This document shows positions 51,001 to 62,325 of a stretch of 64,000 nucleotides of DNA, in pieces. Both the position numbers and the translations under genes were made by a program. The stretch spans positions 6,136,001-6,200,000 of the forward strand of contig NC_088300.1 of the NCBI RefSeq assembly GCF_032854445.1, in the 5' to 3' direction. Each line of letters starts with the position of its first letter. The first letter of the stretch is position 1. The notes under the pieces are model-generated. The model was not told where the DNA came from. It was given only the letters and a program-made list of their open reading frames with translations, and did no database searches. This DNA comes from Liolophura sinensis. Lineage: Eukaryota; Mollusca; Polyplacophora; Chitonida; Chitonidae.

Positions 51001-51190
51001 AATGCTGTATGTCTTTAAATTATATTGTATTCCTGCACAAACCAGGATTCTGCTGGTGGACTAAGCATCCAAGAGACCTGGTCCCTTTGCATTGTTTTAA
51101 TGTGATTGTATGTTAACTGTGATGACAACACAGCGTTTTGAGCAATTCTAGATCAGTAACGTCTAATACATTGCAACATCGATGGGTTTT
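48036..51190. other. DNA downstream of the receptor gene
   Basis: Apart from the SINE at 49104, an A-box-like TGGTCTAGCGG at 50158-50168 was seen without a matching B box. No gene. Confidence 0.55.
49104..49276 (+). mobile_element. 5'-truncated SINE with 9-bp target-site duplication
   Basis: The copy starts inside the head-to-body junction (GGGCTTCCTCTCCGGCCGTA) and continues to the AAATAAATA tail. TAAAGGCAC flanks it at 49095-49103 and 49277-49285. Confidence 0.92.
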
Positions 51191-51335
51191 TCATTACCTA
51201 ATTCTGCTCAAGTCATGGTGCTAGGGGGCGTGTAAATTGCTACTATTTATGCATTTACATGAACAGTTAGAATAAAACCATGACTGAGGTAAACTGACAA
51301 GTATTTCACCGATTACGCGTGACAATTTGTCAGCT
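51191..51335 (+). repeat. Dispersed repeat R2, copy 1
   Basis: CTAATTCTGCTCAAG, ACTATTTATGCATTTACATG, AATAAAACC and GTATTTCACC recur in the same order at 59577-59722. Roughly 70-75 percent alike by eye. Unknown element. Confidence 0.6.
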
Positions 51336-53308
51336 GTCACACGGTCGTTGTTGCTCTGGTTTTACTCTCTATGCTGTACGTCTTTAATCAGAAAACAACA
51401 CCCACGACAAATATGATCTATGCTTGGCGTAAAATATACAGTTGGTCACTAGAGGTTTGAAGGTGACAGGACTGTCTACATTATTTTCCTGTATTATAGT
51501 TTCCAGACCAGAATTACAGTGGATGTTGTATGAGAGGCCTGCGCAACGTTACACCAGGCAGATCTGGAACAGTTGGAAAATCTAGATGACAGCACGATTA
51601 GAGGAGAGCTCCTGAAACCAGACCATGTGCAACACCTGTCAATGTTGGTCTTTGTTCAGTATCACAGTTGTCAAACCCAAGAAAATAGGATGCGTCCTCG
51701 AATAGCTCGGCGACCTCACGAGGTCTGAAGCTAACATTCATTTCAATGATTAGGAGAGTTATGTATGAGCACCATGTCAAAGAACACGCAATCGTCTAAA
51801 TCAATCATGGGGTAGGGAATTCGTACTCATCCTGATTTTAGAGTTGACCCACACATGTGGTAACACACTCAATTAAACAACCATGAGTTCTGATTTGGAA
51901 TGGTTGGCGATCAGTGGAGAATGTGTCAGGAACGTGCTTTGACACTTAACCCTGATCTATAAATTAGAAAAATCTTCAAACCAGGTTGAAATAGCAAATC
52001 CTCTTTAATGAGGACAAGGAAATATCTGAAAGGCACATTGAGCGTAAGATTTCGGGAATTTAATTGTAAAATGACAGAATCTACTATGTTAGGAAGCATG
52101 GATGAAATTGTCAAACGAGGGATGACTTCACAAACCTAAATATATCCACAAGCAAAAGCATGTCAACAAATTTCACATCCCTAGACCGTTCAGTGCATAT
52201 TTTTTCCAATACATTTAAATAGTTTCATGATAAATGCATGCTATATGAACCGTTTATGTTAATGTATCATAATATATGAGATAAACACAAATTTCCGCCA
52301 AAGAAGGTATAAGAAGTACTACACTAGAACATTGATTTCTCAAATGTAAACAAATACCGAAAATGATCAGCTTCTGGTCTAATAGGTACTGTGGATCTGC
52401 AATGCTTTCCACGGTTTAAAATCGATATACATTTGTCCCATAGTTCGTAGCAATCTTTTGAAAACATAACTGTGGACAATTTTTATTTCATGTTTAAGGT
52501 ATTTCTTTTCTTGTCGAATTGTAAATAAAAACGTATTGCCAGTAACAAGCAAAAGAAATCATGTCATTTCGCTTCTATACTTCATAATATCAGCGTGAAA
52601 AATCAAACTTCAAGAGAATAAACATGAAAAGTAAAGAAAACTATTTTTATGAAAACATTTGAACATATGAATGACAGAACAAAATTATAAACTAAACAAC
52701 ACGATATTTACCTGTAAAGTTGCCATTCAGAAAAGGAAACTGCACCTGTTAATAAATATTGATGTTGTATTTTATCGATGTTTCAGGGCAATAAACGCAA
52801 GACCTATTTCCTAAACAATGTTCAACAAAAAATATGTACCAAATAACTAAGGCACTAAGCAAAACAATTTGAGTCATGAAATAGTATCAAAAGCATCAAC
52901 CTTGTTGGTTAATAATTTGTTGTTAATCAGAATGACGTGTCTGATCTGCCCTTTTATGGTGGCTGTTCATATATACATGTAACGTGGGTGTTTTATTAAA
53001 CACAGTTATGGGGAAAACGACAGATTCTGGACTCACAAGAGAATTATACTCACTAGAAAATTTAAAATATTAGAGGGACGACGGCTTGATGTAATATCTT
53101 TGATAAAATAGTTTTTGAAACTTTAAGTTTAATTGACGTTGAGTGAAATCGTCGCACACCACACATGATCTAGTAAATGCTACAAGGCACAATGCGTACA
53201 CTTTATAGATGCAGGACCTTGTGTGCATTGCTATCCAAGTAAGGATAATTACCAATGTTAAATCTAAAACTATCACTCATGTTGTAAAGGCGGTGGGACA
53301 GCTACCCA

Positions 53309-53441
53309 GGCGTCGAAACAGACATTCGTATACCAGCTGTCAGTCGGAAGTTCCAGTTCAATCAGCGAAAGATCAATCACCAAAGCAGCGTTAAACATTA
53401 ACTTCCAAAAACTGAGAAAGTATGTGAATTTAGATATTATG
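53309..53441 (+). mobile_element. Dispersed repeat R1, third copy
   Basis: The core runs GCGTCGAAACAGACATTCGT to GTTAAACATTAACTTCC and GAGAAAGTATGTGAATTTAG. It aligns along its length with the two copies in the receptor intron. Function unknown. Confidence 0.6.
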
Positions 53442-54674
53442 ACGGCATTTATGAACAGGAAAGCAGTCAACAAATTTCAGAAAAGACGGAAAGACTGAAG
53501 AAATGTTTAAGACCAATGAAGCCGTATCCAAATCGTGTACATGCTAGTTCCTAGGTTGTCATAGGTCAAAATATGTATCTCATTTTCGCTTTGTTGATAA
53601 CTGTTAACATAGATTTCCAACGTGACAACCTTTTTCTACGCGATGAACGTACCGAAAACAGTTTGTATTTTTACAAATAGAAAAGTGTACTCCTTCAGAT
53701 AGATAACATTATCATCTAAACAGATTCATCTCGATCCCTGGAAAACTTTAGGGGATTTTTCTCGCTGTAACCCAGCAGAAATTCTCCACTTATGTCAGAT
53801 TGCTGACTAAGGTCCTGGTCAAGCGGGTCGATGACGATCGCTGTACTCTGCTAAGCTGCACTCACAGAGATGACAAAATGGAGGTTCTCTGGCCTGTTGA
53901 CCACGGAATGACGCTGACCCTAAGAGACCCTGTTTTATTGGCTGATCGGTCAGACTGTGTGCACTGGTACCTCCTACGTGAGAACGCCAGACAAATTCTG
54001 TTAAATTAAGAGATACGACGTCAATTCCACTCTGGGCCATGGGAAGACTGATTAAATGGCCATTTCCGATAAATAATTGTCAGGTTGCCTCTTTCTTTAT
54101 TTAAATGTTACTTCACGATCCAAAGCATGATCCAGATAGTGGGGAATTTGGATGCGCCTGCAAGTACTTGGCTGCTTAAGAATTACTGTCCGTGATTTAT
54201 TATTTATTTGTTTTGTATGCATGCCATATTTTCTGGCGCTTATGATCTGGTGTCTGTCATGATATTCCCTGGCAAAGGATTCCAAACCATCTCCAGGGCA
54301 CGGAGGAATCTTCCGTCTTACATAGGATAACCATGGTATGTACGACTGGCGTAATAATGCGCAGAAATGTTCCATTCTGGAACCTGCACAATTGGCAGGA
54401 AGGTTGAACAGCATCCCAGTTTTATTACATGTATAATGTGTAATAAAACAAAAGATAGCCGTAATAAAACCATCACACCATCTATACATTGTAGCTTTAT
54501 GCACCGACACAGTAGATGTGCCATGGTCATCTATTTTAGTGTCGCCGCATGAAGCGCTGTCAACATACAAGGATACAGTGAAAACTTATATCCTAGGTGC
54601 TTTGATTCATAAGGATTTTATGCATTAGTGAAAAATACCAAGATTCCACAAGCAGTGATAGAGAGTGAATGTAA

Positions 54675-54745
54675 TAAATATCCTGTCGCAGGCCGGGTTT
54701 GAACCACTATACACCACGTCTCGCTCCTCCGCAATCACATAAGTG
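54675..54745 (-). other. tRNA-like B-box fragment, possibly another SINE family
   Basis: On the minus strand GTGGTTCAAACCCGGCCTGC resembles the T arm of a tRNA (B box GGTTCAAACCC) followed by a GC-rich stem side. No complete cloverleaf can be drawn, so it is not called a tRNA gene. Confidence 0.25.
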
Positions 54746-54987
54746 AACGACTTAGTCTGATTTTAAAACACAATCAAATAAATTAACCCAGACCAATTTA
54801 ATTCTGTTAAGATTTCATTCGAACTGCTAAGTAAATGCTTATAAAGCTCTCAAGTTATGCCTACAAATGTAATGTGTTTGAACAGTGTAGAACTTTCCAG
54901 TATCATGTTTTTGAAAAGCCTACACCTAATCAGTATTATATTTTTGAAAAGCTATCTATGTATATCTATGTCCAGAAATTTTTGGAA

Positions 54988-55105
54988 TTATTTATTTCAT
55001 TGGTGCTTTAGGTCGTACTCAAGAATATTTCACTTATACGAAGGTGGTCAGCATTATGGTGAGAGGAAAGCGGCATCAGTCAGGTTGAAACCCATGACCA
55101 TAAAT
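54988..55105 (-). mobile_element. SINE fragment, diverged
   Basis: On the minus strand this covers the second half of the SINE, including GTGAAATATTCTTGAGTACG. It is interrupted by small changes and no duplication is visible. Confidence 0.75.
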
Positions 55106-56408
55106 ATGATATTATCTTATTAAGTAAAATCAATGAATAACATTATTTTCCCAAGGAACTAATCAGCTTTAGTAATTATCACTTTTGTACACAGTCATGT
55201 TTAGGGATGGAAAAGTTTGAGTTTGTCCAAAACTATCAACTTCCAAATAGATTTGCTAAGAAGATGAATAAGGTCAACAAAACGCTATCACTGCATTAAA
55301 AGGACCGAACATATATCAGCATTTTGACATTAGCGAAACATTTCATAATCTTTGACACATAAAACTTATTTCTTTAATATCAATTGACATCTTTGTTCTC
55401 TACCAAACAGGCCTAACATCGTAATAAGTTACAATGACTGACGGAATGGATACTGACAGTGGCCCAAGGGAGATATATGTCAAGTGAGAAAACTATCGAA
55501 CCCTGTCACAAACAATAATACCTGACGCTTTATGCTTAACACCAAACGTTTAGTTCTGTGTATAACATAGTTTTTCTTTATTGTCATAGGGAAAAATTGA
55601 GTGTCTTATATTTCCTTTATGATAATCTACTTTGACATCAGGTGATACTGTTGAGGTTCTGAACATCTGCTATCTCTGATATTCTGTTAATATCTCATCT
55701 CTGGGATGGAGAATCCAGATCTAGCCCCTGATGTCCAACATTCGATATCATTGATGTTTTAGAGTCTGCTGAAGACAAATGGACATGGCCTTAAATGGCC
55801 TCCTTAAGTCTTTATTGGTGACATGGGGAATGGTCTACTGTTAGAAAGTGTTAATCAACCAAGACGTCAGGTTATATTAGCTTTAAGGTGATTGAACCTC
55901 TTGTCTGCCCTGGTGTGTTAACATAAAATAGCAAAAGTTCAGCATAATGCCAATAATCATGACCAACGGCTGCGTTGCTTTGGTTTATTACTTCACTTAG
56001 TTACTCTGTCTTTCTGTACTGAAAGAAGAGACGAGGTTAAAGCACTGGTTGAATGTGTCATGAGATTCTATATACCAACATTTGCAACGCTATATCACTC
56101 AGTTGCAGGGCTTTTCGAGGAACATTGTCTGGGCGTAGACGTGGAGAGTTGATGTGGTTGTTTATGATGTTCCTCCAATCTTCCAGGCCATAAAAGTGCC
56201 ATAAATAATGGACAACCAGACGGACTCCTTCGTCTGTATTAGGTGCACTCCGAAAACATACGAGTCATACCGTCTGGTAGCCTGTTGTCGTTAGCAATTT
56301 TCAGGTTTGTAGGAAAGACATGTAGACTATAAATCAATCTCCATATTCCCAGTCCATGGCTTGCACACTTTAAGACCAAATAAAAAAGAAACTTCGCTGC
56401 CTACTTAT

Positions 56409-57107
56409 AGTCACCGTGTTGGTGTAATTAACCCACGTGTATTGTCACCCTGTGAGTGTAATTAACCCACATGTATTGTCACCCTGTGAGTGTAATTAAC
56501 CCACGTGTATAGTAATCGTGTGGGTGTAATTAACCCATATGTATTGTCACCCTGTGAGTGTAATTAACCCACATGTATTGTCACCATGTGAGAGTAATTA
56601 ACCCACATGTATTGTCACCCTGTGAATGTAATTAACCCATATGTATTGTCACCCTGTGAGTGTAATTAACCCACGTGTATTGTCACCATGTGAGTGTAAT
56701 TAACCCACGTGTATTATAGTAATCGTGTTGGTGTAATTAACCCACGTGTATTGTCACCGTGTGAGTGTAATTAACCCACATGTATTGTCACCGTGTGAGT
56801 GTAATTAACCCACGTGTATTGTCACCGTGTGAGTGTAATTAACCCGTATGTATTGTCACCATGTGAGTGTAAGTATACTAATCGTGTGAGTGTAATTAAC
56901 TCACATGTATTCTCACCCTATGAGTGTAGTTAACCCACATATATTGTCACCGTGTGAGCGTAATTAACCCACAAGTATAGTAATCGTGTGAGTGTAATTA
57001 TCTCACATGTATTGTCACCCTATGAGTGTAATTAACCTACATGTATTGTCACCATGTGAGTGTAATTAACTTACGCGTAGAGTCACCATGTAAGTGTTAT
57101 TAACATA
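56409..57107 (+). repeat. 34-bp minisatellite, about 20 units
   Basis: The unit GTGTAATTAACCCACATGTA + TTGTCACCCTGTGA repeats. A second type has ATAGTAATCG in place of ATTGTCACC. Later units are more diverged. Confidence 0.95.
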
Positions 57108-57869
57108 GCTGTGACCAACTATCATCCTGTCGTCAGTCATCTAATCTTGCTCTCTAAGCTGTAATCTTTTTTATCATATCTTACCATTATAAGAAGGATT
57201 TTGGAATAACTGTTGTAAAAACATTGGAGACAAATGGTTTGCCGTTTGACGAATGACCTTAAGCGCTCAACATTCAGAAGTTTGATTGGATCAGAATCGC
57301 TAACGAAATTAATAAGACGTGAAACAGTTGGTCATAAGTCAATAGCGAAAAGCTCCATAGCTGTGAATGACCGGCACAAAGGGAGACATAGCCAATCCCC
57401 AACACCGCTCTACAATGGCAGCTGACACCTTATCGCCTTGTGCGAGAAATTACTGGCCATTTCCCGTCAGTGTGAATGTTTTGTTCACTATCAGAGCGCG
57501 CACCAAGATATCTCTATTCCATACTATGCGGTAGTGGGCAGATGGCCTGAAATGGTGTGACTGCCGGCAGAGATATAAGGTCAGATCATATACTCAGCGG
57601 AAATAGCCTTACTCAGAACCATGATAAGACTCCAACCTCCTTCACGACGGCTGGTGGGAGTTTCGCATGTGTTCCCAAACGAATCCTCCGCTAACAAAAA
57701 AATGGTTGAAGGATTATCAGAAGGTAGAACTTAGTAAAATTCCACCATTGTTTAAGAGACACACGCTCTGACTTCCCAGCAAACGCTGTGCGGTGTCCAT
57801 TGAAGACATTTCTTGTTCATGAATCACTTTAATGAGTATATAACTTTTATTTGAAATTAATTATCAACT
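57108..57869. other. Intergenic DNA
   Basis: Nothing recognised. Confidence 0.6.
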
Positions 57870-57995
57870 TTTGATTGATGTTTAACACCATATTCAAAAA
57901 TGTTTCACTTGACCGGTGGCTGACAGTTTTACGGGTGGAGGTAGCCGGAGTTCCCGGAGCAAACCACCTGCCTTTGGCAAGTTACTGGTAAACAT
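57870..57995 (-). mobile_element. SINE-related fragment, divergent subfamily
   Basis: TTGATTGATGTTTAACACC and the following TTTCACTTG match the SINE 3' end in reverse. The body beyond 57945 (CCTTTGGCAAGTTACTGG) departs from the other copies and may represent another subfamily. Confidence 0.5.
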
Positions 57996-58107
57996 CCAAA
58001 CGCGTGACATAGATTTGCGTGCCACATTTATTGAAAACATCCTTAAACGATCGTTAAACAGCACAAACAACCACACGGTCGCCTTCAATGGCTCATTGTC
58101 ATTCATG

Positions 58108-58275
58108 GTAGAGGTGGTGAGTTCAAGTCTAGCTCATGCTGGCGTCCTCTTCGGCCGGACGTAGGAAGGCCTGCCAGTAACCTGTGGATGATCTAGGGTT
58201 ACCCTCGGCTCGGTTTCCTCCCGCTATAATGCTGGTCGCAGTCGAAGAAGTAAAGTATTCTTGAAACTGCAATTC
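58108..58275 (+). mobile_element. SINE fragment, head partly lost
   Basis: From a B-box-like GAGTTCAAGTCTAGCTCATG through the central domain to TAAAGTATTCTTGAAACTGC; the tail is lost. With the fragment at 57870 it forms a head-to-head inverted pair. Confidence 0.8.
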
Positions 58276-59576
58276 TGTTTAAGCACACACTTATAAAAGC
58301 CCTGGTCATGACTATAACAACCATTCATACATGAACGAGAATTGTTGCTGTTATCCAACAGTTTTTTCTTTAGCTGTTTACAAAACTATTTAAGTGACAC
58401 GTTAAGTAAATGGCCAGAAACACAAGGCATTAACAACCACATTTCTGAACATTTCTTGTATTTGATACGAAATTCCTTTCGGCAATAGTACCTCGTCTTT
58501 ATTTCAGTTTATTATTCTAAATGCACAATCGGCAGTAACAGGCTTGAATATGGGCCCAAGTCAAGGGTAAAGCTCAGGCGAAGGTGATGAAGACAAAGGT
58601 TGCCTTTAGCGTCATTGTTCTGCAACTAATGGCTGATACTATATAATGGCCGTACAAATGGATATAGGGTTGTCTATTACAGATATTGTAGAAAGCTGTC
58701 CAGAAATGGTGGAAAGAGAGGAAGATAAAACGTCGGAAAGACTGTGACTTAGAGGTTTTCACTCTGACAAAGGAGACAAAATATAGTAGCTCTAATTGGA
58801 ATTCTAATTTGGGTAAAATAGATAGGGTTGTCATGGCGGTTGATGATAAGTGTTAGAAACTGTTTTTATTGAAAAAAATTTGTCTGCTGACCCAACTGAT
58901 AACCTAGACTCTGGGAGAGAATGGTTTGGCGGACATAGTTAAGGCCACAAGAGAACCATTTGGGGGAGCGGTGTTATATTCGAGGGCATAACCCATGAAT
59001 CGGACAGGATGTTATCAGCCCAAATCTTTCACAAGAATGCTTTCCAGCCGACAAATTTAGCCCATGTGTATAATGATGAACGGCAAAATGCCCATATGAA
59101 TTACCAATATCTTCTCTTGTATCTCTGGCAATTCGAAGTCAAGACACGAAACGTAATCATTGGGTAATGTCTTATAACAGTAGACATGAACAATTTTTGG
59201 ATATCTTAGGAAACGGGCATGATCAATTTAGCTTCCAAAATGGGTGAAAACGTCGATTAAATGTTTCAAAAATACCAAATTAAAGAACAGATTTCAGAAA
59301 ATGTCAAAGTTTGACATTCACGGTATGATTTGTGTTGATAGACAGGGCTGTTAAAGTCGTTGAATGGACAAACCAGTGTGAAGTGTGGCGCCATGTATAT
59401 TACCACAGAACTTCATCGAGAAGAACCAATAACTGCTTCTGAGTGTAGCCTGCAGCCCTGTAAGTAGCCTGTCAGTGCGTTTGTCTCCGTGTCTGTCGAC
59501 CGGACGGTCGTTCGTTTTGTAAAAGTTTTGGCATACTACCTTTTGATGTACGATAAACTGCAATTAACATCACTGC
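58276..59576. other. Intergenic DNA
   Basis: Nothing recognised; frames are short. Confidence 0.6.
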
Positions 59577-59722
59577 ATTTTTTACTTAATTCTGCTTAGG
59601 TGCTATGGGACATCTATTTTACTACTATTTGTACATTTACATGGACAGCTAGGATAAAACCCAGACAGATGTAAACTGGCAAAAGGTCGTATTTCACAGG
59701 TTCAGTTTGACCATCAGTCAGA
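59577..59722 (+). repeat. Dispersed repeat R2, copy 2
   Basis: TTAATTCTGCTTAGG, ACTATTTGTACATTTACATG, GATAAAACCC and GTATTTCAC match the copy at 51191 in order. It ends at a T-rich microsatellite, which could be its tail. Confidence 0.6.
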
Positions 59723-59723
59723 T

Positions 59724-59777
59724 ATTTTTTTTTGTTTTGTTTTGTTTTTGTTGTTGTTTTTGTTTTGTTTTGTTTTG
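59724..59777 (+). repeat. T-rich (TTTTG)n microsatellite
   Basis: A run of nine T bases followed by TTTTG and TTG repeats. It directly follows the R2 copy at 59577. Confidence 0.9.
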
Positions 59778-59895
59778 CTCAATTATCTTACCTCTACCAA
59801 AGACACGCCCGTAGATAAGACAGTAGAGAACAAAGAAATACCCGCACAACTTCGAATGGAGTAACTTCTTTCTCCTTAGTTCATAAATTGAAGAA

Positions 59896-60151
59896 TGGGG
59901 CCTCCGTGGCTCAGATGGTTATGATCCAGAAGCCTCTCACCAATGCGGTCGCTGTGAGTTCAAGTCAAGCTCATGCTGGCTTCCTCTCCGGCCATAAGTG
60001 GGAAGGTCTTCCAACAACCTGGGGATGGTCGTGGATTTCGCCCGGGCTCTCCCGGTTTCCTCCCACCATAATGCTGGCCGCCGTGGTATAAGTGAAATAT
60101 TCTTGAGCACGGCGTAAAACACCAATCAAATAAATTAATAAATAAATAAAT
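59896..60151 (+). mobile_element. Nearly full-length tRNA-derived SINE with target-site duplication
   Basis: Head GGGGCCTCCGTGGCTCAGAT, B box GAGTTCAAGTC, central domain and a long (AAAT)n tail are present. AAATTGAAGAA before and AAATTGGAGAA after it form a duplication with one mismatch. An internal deletion of about 18 bases removes the GCGCGCTAGCG part of the head, so the A-to-B-box spacing is short and transcription may be impaired. Confidence 0.92.
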
Positions 60152-60162
60152 AAATTGGAGAA

Positions 60163-61794
60163 ATGTGTAAGTTTGCATAAGGTACAGATTTTTCTTTTGG
60201 CTAATCCATTACGTAAATACAGTAAAATTTGGGTTTATCTTGCGAAGAGTAACAAGCAATTTTCTATTGTCTGTTATGTAAATGCGTACATGCATTATTA
60301 AACACAATGTTGATATGTGGACACAAAATGTACCTGCCTTTGTGAACATACTGTCTGCATGCCTGTAATGTCTCTAATTTCAAGTCTGTTTGGTGAACAT
60401 TTACATAGTCCTAGTGCTTACGAATAACGTTAGTACTGTGTACAATTAACGATCAGTAAAATACGTGTTATTCAAAACAGGGATTTTATAGATCGAGTAT
60501 GTTGACAGCACCGTCATCGAGTATGATCGAGTATACTGACAGCTATAGACCCAGTATGTTGACAGCACGGTCATTCTTATGAGCTGGACTACATCAGGGT
60601 AAAAATATTTATGCTCCTCACGGCTGTAGTAGTAATGGTTGCCAGTATAGCATTTTTCACCAATGGATACAACCCAGCATCAACCAATGTCCACTAATTG
60701 CAAGTTGTTTTAGAACAAGCTGACCATCTACACCGTTTACGCGTAGCTCGTTTGATGCTGAAGATTGGGATGCAACACTAACTTCGTCAGCACTGCTCCG
60801 TCTGTATTGCTCTGAGCAGAAGGGATCAGGGTTTGAACTGTCTATCTGCTTCCCCACAAAGTTCACGATTTAGCCTTATTGACCCAACTGACAGCAAAAT
60901 TAAATCTGAAGGCATGACAGGAGCTGCGGGTCACGCCATTGCCATGTGCTGCAGACAGAGCAGTGCGTTGTTAAAAGACCCGTGGGTTTATCAGATTCGG
61001 GATCACAAATCGCAGATATATTAAACATTCCAGTTCAATCTTGATAACTTTCATGGAAGCTTTTCGCTGAATCTGTGACGCCTCGTGTCAATCAACCACC
61101 GCACTCGTCAAACGTTTAAAAGTATCCACCAAACGACACAGAAAATGAAGGGTGCAATAACTTACGTTTCCAGGTCAATCGCAGATATGGCTTTTAAGAA
61201 AGCGAAAACCTCGATTTGTGCGCAGAAGGAAAAAGCTTGACCAGTCTTTAACGTTGGTGTATAGAGGGTTTCCAATTCAAACAAGAGCTACTTTCATTAT
61301 GGACGCCTTAATTTTTCCACCCCACGCACAGGAATACTGTGAGTGGTGTGTCCATGGCGTCTAAACAACAAAGAAGTTCTCCAGAAACAAGTGTCAAGAA
61401 ATTAGCTCTCTGACCGACAGGTTTAAACCAGCTGTTCGCCCACACACTGGCGTATTTCAAACGTGTAAAGTAAAACACCCATGGGGATTTGGTTATTGAC
61501 TATGAAATTACTAGTAGAATATATCCCATTTCTCCTTCACGTTTTAGTCAATACACTGGTAAGCGGTCAATGTAAAGCGATTTTAGCTTCTTTCCACCAT
61601 CTTTCCACAATAGTCTAGTATTTTGTCATATTGCACGCCTAAATAAATCATAATTTTAATTTACCTTTCCAAAGTACAACGATTTCCCACGATCTTATAA
61701 AGTTATAAATCTTTATAGGTTCCCGCTAAATGGCCGAACCAAAACCATGACGGGATACGGTACACCATCAACACCAGCCTGAGCACATTGCTAA
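60163..61794. other. Intergenic DNA
   Basis: Apart from the short repeat at 60490, nothing recognised. Confidence 0.6.
60490..60574 (+). repeat. Short tandem repeat, about three units
   Basis: Imperfect units of GAGTATGTTGACAGCACCGT with changes, about 25-30 bp apart. Confidence 0.6.
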
Positions 61795-62325
61795 TCCAGC
61801 TCTCCATTGTTAGGTTGTGGTTTCATGTCGACAACTGAAGTTGCGTGTTTGAATTTATCTCTTCGTTGCTAGGCCGTCGCTCCATAGCGATAACTGAAGT
61901 TACGTCTTTGAATCCACCTCATCCTTAGCCTGGGGCTTCAGTTCTACATTAGTGAAGTTGTGTGTTTGAATTCACAACTATTTATTTATTTGATTCTTTT
62001 TTTACGCCGTTCACTAGAGTATTTCACTTAGATGACGGCGGCTTCTTCACCAATACGCTGTAGCTTCAATTCTAAAACAGTGAAATTTGTCTTGTTTGAG
62101 TTCATCTCTTCACTGATAGGGTGTGGTTTTAGCTCTATATCAGTGAAATTTGCGTGTTTGAATTAATCTCCTTCTAGGTATAATGTGGTTTCATCTATGG
62201 ATCTGTGAGGCTGTATGTTTGAATCCACCTAATTTTTAGGATGTGGCCTCGAATCTAGATTAATAAGTTTCCTGTTTGAATCCACCCTATTGCTGGCTGT
62301 GACTTCGCTCTAGGAATCTTGTCAT
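61795..62325 (+). repeat. Degenerate tandem repeat of about 60 bp
   Basis: Eight to nine diverged units share TGTGGTTTCA, AGTGAAGTT and GTGTTTGAATYCACCT. A truncated SINE (61978-62043) lies inside. The divergence suggests an old array. Confidence 0.75.
61978..62043 (-). mobile_element. 5'-truncated SINE inside a 60-bp repeat array
   Basis: Only the tail and about 50 bases of body remain (minus strand, TTATTTATTTGATTC to GATGACGGCGGC). It interrupts the degenerate array at 61795-62325. Confidence 0.8.

Larger units (their letters stand above)
51336..56408. other. Intergenic DNA
   Basis: Holds R1 (53309), the B-box-like fragment and a SINE piece. The 157-codon minus frame at 54097-54570 is the longest unexplained frame, but it has no recognised domain, and about one frame of this length is expected by chance in 64 kb. 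Confidence 0.55.

Noticed and set aside
54097-54570. 157-codon minus frame
   Set aside because: Longest unexplained frame, but no domain, no splice support and a length expected about once by chance in this much sequence.
59896-59970. tRNA gene
   Set aside because: A and B boxes are in a SINE head; no acceptor stem or cloverleaf closes.
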